From assembly GCA_949752735.1 (NCBI GenBank), contig OX457042.1, positions 59,820,211 through 59,884,210 of the forward strand: a stretch of 64,000 nt of DNA, given 5' to 3'. Both the position numbers and the translations under genes were made by a program. Shown here one piece after another: positions 12,401 through 19,400 of the stretch (position 1 is its first letter; the number at the start of each line of letters is the position of its first letter). The notes under the pieces are model-generated. The model worked only from the letters and a program-made list of their open reading frames with translations. It was not told the DNA's origin and made no database searches. The stretch comes from Lumbricus terrestris. Taxonomy: Eukaryota; Annelida; Clitellata; Crassiclitellata; Lumbricidae.

Positions 12401-12810
12401 ATTTTGCATTAGCCAGAGAGACGATGCAAAAGCAAGCAGAAGTTAGGGCCTACAGATACAACATGAGAGTGAAACCGATGACGTATGAAGAGGGACAATT
12501 CGTCTGGTTTTTCTATGCGAGGAGGCGCACGGGGATTCAGAGCAAATGGAGTCTTCAATACGATGGACCTTTTTGTGTAGAAAAACGCCTGGGTCCAGTG
12601 CTCTACAAAATAAGAAAAACGCCAAGAAGTCAGGCACGAATTGAATACGTGGACAAGTTAAAGCCATACTTGGGAAGAAGCGATGCTAATCAGGGCATCA
12701 TTCGGCCACGGACTTTTATTGCGCCAGTCGAAGAAGAGGAATCGTCAGAAGTGAATGAGTGTGTCAGTAGGCCGAAGAGAAACATAACGATGCCGCAGAG
12801 ATATCGTTAA
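6445..12810 (+). CDS. Gag-Pol polyprotein of Ty3/Gypsy element
   Basis: A single 2121-codon frame without a gag-pol frameshift. Residues about 40-110 are charged and coiled-coil-like with DER repeats. A capsid-like region lies at about 605-775. A zinc knuckle of spacing C-x2-C-x3-H-x4-C, one residue shorter than usual, is at 865-877. Aspartic protease DTG is at 932-934. Reverse transcriptase follows, with YLDD at 1357-1360. RNase H acidic residues include D1506 and D1572. Integrase has the zinc ligands H1734, H1741, C1771 and C1774, then D1803, D1863 and E1899 (35 residues between the last two), and a GPF motif near 2041. There is no chromodomain. The ATG lies inside the 5' LTR, so the first 260 residues are LTR-encoded. 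All key catalytic residues are present, so it may be active. Confidence 0.93.
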   Translation: MSVSSLLQMGVTDDDVDDDVNACIDRPNVTVASPMTQTEIILIRLTQTLNGINERVKTMDERAKTTDERVRNMDVRMEETRDGISEVMGRMREVVYDQEELRRQISGGDMGDRPMPGPHLEMEMDGLGELNEVRGVSLQNRRSHTNSGPETNRIADNFSAGQITTRALVTGEETRPSRSRVRCSERLRGRSRRDYATLDRVGFRSPPEDDRRPPEFGLGAVSKRVGVAPFPAAPMKTWIPNGGGALTEEAPVPRDEERLHRGARSTNGDERLGFNENLNAGLPMHRKSTNDDERWRFNENAYNVYRNERRVNDYVEQDFDVYGPRMNQMMTQTDDFVHLDEMRMQNENEYGDESNRPTDFYLRMTDGHFDEADDDFDETAANVRSKRLNENSDTFVGGPQNSVRQIASNVVVRENHEISEAIGNVSGIGLSRSETGVVSSSSYDTSNAVSVSGIGFAGELRNSRSISEGMGAVSFQRPPHDVRNDQRPITTQTWSSGALSMDYERRNRTRAYGNQDGNTDVRFSLPYGFASQPNPVMTAYPMRNTSTCYDWPRLNHTAAQQYDPGVMNRDFVPTHSVATQTVTNESCYVQPAPGPVSVPNKSSAHIKLGSFNGKTPLNIFLRRFAICRKQNNWSASDSLNHLCCSLVEEAANVVQDEELEDFNTAEQVIERLQLRYGTADQQTMYQMQLSARKQKPNEDLAQLAADITRLMSLAYPGKASVHREMIAMKCYLDALSDRRLSLRTMEKEPESLQQAVKISLRLHSYQQAELGLESAHRSTGRVRAVARGVSEERNVSEQGANCPNQNNNRAQRNGNGTRYDVRGERPPNYRYSPPWQNNNNNNRAWAPQQQRFNQQQRYQPEVRHCYICQGLHLAKACPYRMQNEINQNYYGMNEHGNYMPAYPPQNVRYIQNSASAYLRMKVNGKLVYALLDTGSQLCLAPAKLVRNCDIQPSQQTLLAANNSQILVIGQTKLKLQLDGRVFVVSALVTPQLDELILGYNWMKEQGVVWNLKEKWVEIGGRKTNLHLRNQASRCRRVAAECDVIVPALSELDIGAYAVLPNLKESNSQWATNPTVLNSGLIVASVLLPERAMDLTLRVLNPTSQAIRIKKGERCDVEEVTVLRQEASTAGPVKCSVVQRAATTPAEAENVLKPLWENVADDVPDAVQQKLKKMLLEHSHVFSLSEWDLGFTDVLQHRIDTGNEAPVRQALRRQPLTLLPVIDKQVEELLQQGLIEPSCSDWASNVVMVTKKDGGARACLDYRLLNRKSRKDAYPLPLISECLDTLGGAKWFSTFDLRSGYHQVGVHPNDRHKTAFVTRRGSFQFRVLPFGLTGAPATFSRMMNLVMAGLNFAICLIYLDDIIVFAPDLETHLERLVQVLDRLGKANLKLKPSKCFLLKKSVLFLGYIVSESGVATDPAKIDAVQKWPTPVKVKDVRAFIGLCSYYRRFICSFAQIAKPLHELTKKHSRFLWTTESQNSFDSLKAALTTAPILALPNDVGMYVLDTDASGECVGGILSQMQNGEERVICYGSRVCTDAERNYDVTRRELLAVIHFLKVFRPYLLGCKFLLRTDHSALQWLRKTPTPIGQQARWLSVMEEFDFDIQHRAGRLHLNADAMSRRPCVVNAIRGTVAPTSEQIGTNVDWDSATIAAEQSDDKDLKWLIEKKVESDAMPSHEELRGKSPAVKLLAAQWPQLCVNNGLLTRSWLSAEDEQVRWQQIALPQPRRSALIRLAHEGMSGGHLGLRRTMAQVQRRAYWPGWREDVRLELQRCEPCARYFRGKPPHRGLLQNMVVGAIGEVLAMDLTGPHPVSSGGHRYILTIMDHFSRWAGAYPVRNQEAATVAKVLVEQWISSYGVPLQILTDQGPCFESLLFQELCRLLGIDKVRTSPYKASTNGMIERFHKTMNSMIAKVVARNQRDWHLQLPALMAAYRASIHSSTGFSPNQLFLSREVCLPIDLVLGDCFLKDEIPEYHDFVREQGKRMQTNFALARETMQKQAEVRAYRYNMRVKPMTYEEGQFVWFFYARRRTGIQSKWSLQYDGPFCVEKRLGPVLYKIRKTPRSQARIEYVDKLKPYLGRSDANQGIIRPRTFIAPVEEEESSEVNECVSRPKRNITMPQRYR

Positions 12811-13348
12811 GAAGGAGGGAAAAGGAAACTGGAAAAGAAACTGTATAAAGTAGAACTGTTAGTCGTATTATAATTAGGTAGCAGAAATTAGAATTGGAAA
12901 TTATTGTGAAAAGAATTATCTAGACAGAGCATGCAGGAAAGACTTGTGGGTTAAAACTTTCCCAGGCTGTCAGGATGCTGGGACAGGTGGACCGACTCCG
13001 CCAAAGAGGTTAAAAGGTGAAAGGGCAACCTGATATCGGATGTACACTGGTCGCAGAATCGACCGTCTTCGACAGCAGCATCTTACACTGCGGGCGAAAA
13101 ATGACAGTGACGAATGCATTGGCACCGGATAACACATTTGGTCATGAGGGATGAAGCCAAGACCCTGTTTTGGAAGTAGGGACCTGGATGAGTGGGGGTT
13201 GGAGAAAAGAACCGCCCACCAAAGACAAGGAAACGCTACGTATTAGACCGAAGTGCGCGTCCCCAGTACGTCACTTCGACTCAGTCTGTCAAAGAGAATA
13301 GACGTGTAGAAATTTTATTGCGAGAAGTAATCGGGTGAACAGAAAAAG
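12811..13348 (+). other. Retrotransposon spacer between pol and third ORF
   Basis: About 540 bp without a long frame. A purine-rich stretch directly follows the pol stop (12811-12830) and could be a secondary polypurine tract. Confidence 0.5.
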
Positions 13349-14152
13349 ATGGAAACGCCAAAGCATTCAACGCCGACCTTGGATGAAGCGATGGAAGATA
13401 CAGTCAATATAGTGGACTGGAAGGTGCTGCTGCAAGAAAAATTTACAGTGGCTTTGGAAGCGCGGGACAATGGACTTATAGAGGGCGAGCAAGTGTCGGA
13501 GAGCCTGCCAGAGGGGCAGCGGGGGCTGTCCCCCATTTCATCAGTCGGCCCGGACGTGGAAGTAGCGGTGATTACTTCCCCCACCACTCCCAACGACGGA
13601 GCGGGAGCGGATCTACAGAGGAGCGTTGCCATCACGCCCACGTGGAGGACACACTCCACCGGAGCTTTGTTCAAGATCGCAATGCAGATGGTAGAAAGGG
13701 AGACGACGTGCCTCTCCGTGCAGGATCTATACCGGTTGCGTCAGTGGATCCCACCATACGGACCAGAAGTTGGGATGATCCAGGTAATGGTGGCAGCGTT
13801 ACAGACGATGGCGACAACACCCGGAGTTCGACAGGTGCTGAGAGCGTGGAGCGGCCGAGGGGGAATTGTGACCATCAACCGTACTGCCGACGCGTCGAAG
13901 AAAGGAAGCCCGAGACCATGGTCGGAAGGTCTTGGGGCCAGCTTTGAGCTGTGGGCTCTGTGCCTACGGATCTTGATGAGATTCATGAATCAGCCGAGAC
14001 CCGAATCCGAAGCCCACTTCGTATCCGACATCTCTGACATCCATACGAACGCCGGAGCTGACGCCTGGATGGTCGAGATTATCTCCCATACCTACCACTT
14101 CGTTATGCGTGCTAGCTGGATGTGGCACCTACTGGGAGTGCCTGCTGCCTAA
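13349..14152 (+). CDS. Third ORF of the LTR retrotransposon, unknown product (267 aa)
   Basis: Open frame starting at an ATG in good context (AAGATGG) and ending 200 bp before the 3' LTR, where errantiviruses carry env. The predicted protein has no clear signal peptide or transmembrane helix, so it does not look like an envelope. It has an acidic N-terminus, a Ser/Pro-rich linker, a region with YRLRQWIPPYGPEVG, and a Trp-rich C-terminus (WMWHLLG). I do not recognise the family. The intact frame in such a young element argues that it is functional. A spliced mRNA from the leader donor at 6223, or internal initiation, could express it. It could be an accessory, capsid-like or captured host protein. 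Confidence 0.6.
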   Translation: METPKHSTPTLDEAMEDTVNIVDWKVLLQEKFTVALEARDNGLIEGEQVSESLPEGQRGLSPISSVGPDVEVAVITSPTTPNDGAGADLQRSVAITPTWRTHSTGALFKIAMQMVERETTCLSVQDLYRLRQWIPPYGPEVGMIQVMVAALQTMATTPGVRQVLRAWSGRGGIVTINRTADASKKGSPRPWSEGLGASFELWALCLRILMRFMNQPRPESEAHFVSDISDIHTNAGADAWMVEIISHTYHFVMRASWMWHLLGVPAA

Positions 14153-14338
14153 AAAGAGGACGACGAAATTCAACGTCCCGGAGTTATGGAACGCCGCCTG
14201 CATCTTCTGACTATCTGGAAACGTTAGAACAGGAAGGACTCGTAAGCAACGCACAGTAATATCATAATATAGTCTAAATTTCTATATTTTTTTTACACAC
14301 AGCCCTAATAATCTTGTCTTCGCGGGCTCCGACTAAGT

Positions 14339-14350
14339 AAGGAGGGGAGA
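14339..14350 (+). promoter_or_regulatory. Polypurine tract before 3' LTR
   Basis: AAGGAGGGGAGA ends one base (T) before the 3' LTR TG and is the expected plus-strand primer. The bases before the 5' LTR (ATCTTTT) are unrelated, which helps fix the LTR start. Confidence 0.85.
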
Positions 14351-14351
14351 T

Positions 14352-16267
14352 TGTGAAGGAGTAGGCATTGTCTTATTATTATTATTATTAGGCTATATTG
14401 TCCATTAATAAGACCTTGCAACGTTGGCCGATTATATAGAGCTGTATGTAGGAACTTAGGAAGCTGCCAATGGTCTGCTTTTCTGGTCCAGTTCCTGATA
14501 ACTGTAGGGCATGCACGTGATAGATAAGTGATCAGCATCGTCCTAGGTCAACTCGACCTGACCGACTGTACTCGAGGCCGAAATGCAGCGTCCTCGTGCT
14601 CTGGACTCGTGCCAAGCGTGCTGCTGACGTCACCCGCGTCCCTACGAGCGAAAGGCCTATAAAACGGACCCGCAACACCAAACGCCGCCCTTCGCCTGGA
14701 TCGTGGAAGAGAGAACCTGCGCCGGATCGTAAGCCGCAATTCATCTTGGAGATCGGGAATGCGCCCGGAGGTATACTGCCTTCGTGAAGCCTGGAGATTG
14801 TTCGTGAAGTCGAAATTATTGTGTTTTCAGCGGCAGAGATGAAGTATAGTTAGGCCTTCGTCTGAAATCGTTGAGTTTTATATATTGTGAAATTAAGTCT
14901 GTAAGTTAGGCATTCGATCGAATCGTGAAGTGCAGCTTACTGCGAAATTAGTGAGTTATTATCGAGAAGAATTAGTCTGTAGTTAGGGCTTTCGATTGAA
15001 CCGTGATTGTGAGATTATTGAGAATAAGGAAGTGCAATTAGGCTGTAGTTTAGGCCTTCGTGTGAAACGTGATCGAAGCGAATAACGTCGGACAGGAGCG
15101 AAGTACTGCACGGAATTCTTCTTCAAGGTGTGCGTGAACGACGGATCTGATGCGGAATCCACGACGGAAAGCTCGGAATTCCTAAGAGTCGTATAGAGGC
15201 AAATCGGGAGCGTAATTTCTGTTCTGTTCTTGGCCACGTCAGCTGTTTTTGTGAGGACATTGTGGTGAGTAAGGGAATTTCCCCGGGCGTGAAATTTACC
15301 CAATTTATACAGCCGTCGCGCCTTGCAACAGCCAGACCGATAGCGAAAGCAGAATAACTTAGTGACCTGACGACTGTGTAGACCGAACGTTAATTCTACC
15401 ATTATTATTATAGGCGTGTGATTATTCTTGTTAGACTAGTGCAATCCATATATCCGCTTGGTTAATACAAAAGGATTTATTCCACAATGTCAGTCTCTTC
15501 ATTGCTGCAAATGGGTGTAACTGATGATGATGTTGATGATGATGTGAATGCGTGTATAGATAGGCCCAATGTGACTGTGGCATCGCCCATGACCCAGACT
15601 GAGATTATACTGATACGTTTGACACAGACTTTGAATGGAATAAATGAACGGGTGAAAACTATGGATGAACGAGCGAAAACTACGGATGAACGAGTGAGAA
15701 ATATGGATGTGAGAATGGAAGAAACAAGGGACGGAATAAGTGAAGTAATGGGACGAATGAGAGAAGTGGTGTATGACCAGGAAGAGTTGAGGAGGCAGAT
15801 TTCCGGGGGAGATATGGGAGATAGGCCCATGCCTGGCCCACACCTGGAAATGGAAATGGATGGATTGGGTGAACTGAATGAAGTGAGGGGGGTGAGTTTA
15901 CAGAATCGACGATCGCACACGAACTCAGGTCCTGAAACAAATAGGATTGCAGATAATTTTTCTGCCGGCCAAATAACCACTCGGGCCCTCGTCACAGGAG
16001 AAGAAACCCGGCCTAGTAGAAGCAGGGTAAGGTGTAGTGAGCGACTTCGAGGAAGGAGTCGCCGAGACTATGCCACGCTAGACCGGGTAGGCTTCCGCTC
16101 ACCCCCTGAAGACGATCGTCGACCCCCGGAATTCGGATTGGGGGCGGTATCCAAACGGGTCGGAGTAGCGCCCTTCCCGGCCGCTCCCATGAAGACGTGG
16201 ATCCCTAACGGGGGAGGGGCCCTCACTGAAGAAGCGCCAGTCCCAAGGGACGAGGAGCGACTTCACA
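14352..16267 (+). repeat. 3' LTR (about 1.9 kb)
   Basis: Near-identical to 5310-7225. It contains the orphan start of the gag frame (15487 onward), which runs out of the LTR and stops in hAT sequence at 16308. An AATAAA at 15639-15644, inside that frame, could act as poly(A) signal. Confidence 0.9.
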
Positions 16268-16418
16268 GGGGGGTGGTATCTACATTTTTTCCGGAAATTG
16301 GTCGATGACTGAAAAAAAGATCAGTTTTTTCGGCGACACAACGAAATTTTTCCCCTGTCCCACCAACAAGCCCCAAAATTTTGGCCCACCCCTTCGAAAA
16401 TTTCTGTATCCGCCCTTG

Positions 16419-16426
16419 TAACGAGG
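16419..16426. repeat. 8-bp target site duplication of hAT element (right)
   Basis: TAACGAGG, identical to 5094-5101. Confidence 0.9.
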
Positions 16427-16497
16427 TTAGTAACACGATCAGCTTCATAAGTTGATGGTCTTATTTGAAACGGTCTTTTACTGATGATTTGTTTATA

Positions 16498-19400
16498 ATG
16501 AACGAAGAAAATATGGCACAATGGCCGATGGATGAGAATGACCTTTATAAGTCGGTCGTAAGTGTGGAAGCAAGGGTCACCAAGTCCCAGTTGGCGATGA
16601 AGGAAATGGACATTTACAAGTCAGGCATAAAAAGCGATTAAGCGACGTTTAGCTGAGGTCTTGTGCAAATTATCCCTTCCAGTTATGACATTTTTGGAAC
16701 GTAGCCTATGCCTAGCATATTATTTGTGATCGCAGCATATAAAGTAAAGCGCGTTCCTACGTAAAATTCTAAATTAACTTGTGACGGACAGATTCTTACG
16801 CTCAGAAGCCCGTCTAATTTGTCACATTTCTAAATGAGGGCATGTCCTCAGCTATTATGTTCGAGACATTGCACTGACCTACTACCCGGTAGCCGCGCAG
16901 CGTATTGAGTAAGCTTATAGAATCGATGCTCAGGTTCGTCATTGTCAGCTTGGTATTGTCCCAGAGAATACCTGCTAAAATACCTTAGTAAGGGCGCCTG
17001 GAGTTTTGTTGCTCGAAAGGCATCCAACGGAGCCGCCTCCTAACTTTGCAGAAGAGGTGCTCTTGGTTCTGTTAACACGAACTGCATCTATACGGAAACG
17101 AGGCCTTTACAGTGTGGACCCAGTGGTTTGAAATGGTCTCTCACAGGAGAAACGAATGCTTCATGAGGATCTTACTGTGTCATTTTTATTCTATTCAAAA
17201 AGGCTTATATGTCGTAATAGAGACGGGAGAGCTTATGGGTAGTCCCAAGGACGAGACGCCAGGATGAGAATTGCCGGGGGGGTTGGAGGGTTTCGACCCC
17301 CCAGTCTTTCTTAGAGCCCCATGTTAAAGTATCTTTTTACACCCCAATTCCAAGTGGATAATGGTCCAACCCCCAGTTATTTTTCCACAATTCTCAAACT
17401 GCGAGACGCTATAGATATTCTTTTAATGAGTGAATGAATGAATGAATGAATGAATGAATGAATGAATGAATGAGTAACATTCAATATCGTCTTCATGAGG
17501 GTTAACGTTTCATACGCTTAACTGCAGTTGCGTGATCTTCCACTGGAGGTGCTGGATATTATCTTGCAAAAATCCTATCTGCATTGGATACTGAATTCAC
17601 CAACAAAGCAAAGAGACGAAGAAATTATCAGATGCCTTATATCAGTCGACGTTTGCTTCAATCAAAGAGTCATCAGAAAACGGTTCAAGACACCAATCTG
17701 GCGCTATTTGAAAGGTAAGGTTCATCCTAAGGATTGTAGACTAACCGTAGCTTTGGCCTACTGTTGTACAACTTCGTTCGCTCGATCTAAAGATTTGCAC
17801 AGAAATACCAAAACAAATATCATCTTAATACTTCCTGAGTCCTTATCGCCCCCCCCCCCCCCATAATTACTACAGTTAGCTAGCTATGGTACATTTTAAA
17901 AAGCACCCATTCATGGTCGCCAAGTCTCTGGTGGATAGGTCGAATAACTGGCTCCCACCGTTCGTGTCAATCTGTGGCGAGAGCATCCAAGTCTCTTCCA
18001 ATATCTTGAGGAAATCATTCCTCGTGACATCGTAGTCTTACTATGTAGGCCTATACGCACGTCTTATAGCGGTTTTTGTAGAAACACTTCCATAATAATG
18101 ATACTAATAATTTTCATTTATTCAGCAATCGGTTGCAGTGGAGCCTGCATTATTATGCAGTTGAAACCATTCACAAGACTATGTTAAAACTTAAATACTA
18201 ACCGAACAGACAGCCTGCAATAATTAATCGGCGCTAGTAGCAGCCTACAAAGCACGTGGTTTCGTGAATCGATCCCTGCACCTCTCGCTCTCCATGCCAG
18301 TAGATTATCCAATGCGCCACAGATCCCCAGACACACGCCAATAGACTAGTTTTACTTCCACAGCAACCATGCAGTGTTTAAAGTGTCCTTTGTCTTGGGT
18401 CACTGTGGCAGAAAAGAATATTCAGAAAAATTGTCATATAATGAAACTATGCTACATTAGTCGACGTTTGCTTCAATCAAAGAATCACCAGAAAACGGTT
18501 GAAGAGAGTAAGCCGGTGTGGCATGAAATCCTTGTCCGGCATGAAATAATGTCCGGAAAGCCTTGTCATTGGTTCACGTGACCGATGACATCAGATAGCA
18601 ACTGTCAAGCTACAGTATTAATAGCACCATGAGATCTTGTCCGGGGAAGACACTAAATAGACAAGATAATTATTCAGCCTACCAAAACCAATGATACGAG
18701 ACACAACCTAGCTGGCCTAACTATAATATTATTAAAACTAAGGCCTACGTGTCGAAATCCTGTATCATCCAAAACTATGGGTTCTAAGTAAAATTAGCTT
18801 TTCCTAAAATTGGAAGAAACAAATTCTACTTTAACGGCTAATTGAAAGTGATTGTGTACGAAGTTGGAAAATGAGTAGGTTATAATCACACTTCAGATAG
18901 ATAGCCTAGGCTAACAGGGCCTATCTCGGGATCTGTTGTACGTGGTATACTATCAAAAGGGCGAATTTCAAAAGGGCGCAATCAAAAGGGCGCAATCAAA
19001 TGGACGAAAATCAAGAGAGCGCATTGCTTTTAGATCGCACGATCAATAGGGCGAAAAGACAAATATTGTAAGAGTGGTCAAAAGGGCGCAATCAACGGGG
19101 TGCAAACGAATACAATGAAAAGGCAGCCGACGGGCACGTTTTAAAAGACCGAAAGGGAACTGAAAAGGGTAAATAAAGAGTGTGCTAATAAGGCGACAAG
19201 CAATCGAAGCCCACTGGATTGAAACGAAATGATTAAAAGAAGAATTTAACAGTCCAGTAAGAAAAGAACGATTAAAAATGAAGGCTGGATGAAGGTTCCC
19301 TTACATGTGAAATAGAAGCTGGATTGACGAAAATAATGCTTAAGAAATGGAAGAACGATGAAGGTTCTTTTATTGATGAAATAGGAGTTGGATTGATGAA

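Larger units (their letters stand above)
5310..16267 (+). mobile_element. Full-length Ty3/Gypsy LTR retrotransposon, apparently intact
   Basis: Two direct copies of a long sequence (5310-7225 and 14352-16267) flank an internal region encoding gag-pol. The copies begin TGTGAAG and end CTTCACA, exact inverted termini with the TG...CA of LTRs. I saw one difference between them (A at 5343, T at 14385), indicating a very recent insertion. A purine tract lies just before the 3' copy. Domain order PR-RT-RNaseH-IN places it in Ty3/Gypsy. Six G residues follow both LTRs, and no target duplication abuts the LTR ends, so the right boundary could be shifted by up to 6 bp. Confidence 0.92.
5102..16418. 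mobile_element. Short non-autonomous hAT element split by an LTR retrotransposon
   Basis: Left end CAGGGGCGGATCCAG and right end CTGTATCCGCCCTTG are imperfect inverted repeats, flanked by perfect 8-bp duplications TAACGAGG. CAGGGGCGG-type termini with 8-bp target duplications are the hAT signature. Removing the retrotransposon (5310-16267) leaves about 360 bp with no coding capacity, so it was a MITE-like passenger. G/C homopolymer runs lie near both ends. The paralogous locus at 44520 lacks the insertion. Confidence 0.9.
16427..17720. repeat. Segmental duplication block A2 (paralogue of 44521-45600)
   Basis: Diverged colinear similarity resumes immediately after the hAT insertion. Shared landmarks include TTATTTGAAACG, TATGGCACAATGG, TCACCAAGTCCC and the whole F-box-like exon with its flanking splice sites. 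Confidence 0.8.

Noticed and set aside
14352..16273. Reading the right-hand copy as a truncated second element in tandem
   Set aside because: Exact inverted termini TGTGAAG/CTTCACA, a purine tract just before it and hAT sequence directly outside both ends fit a long LTR better.
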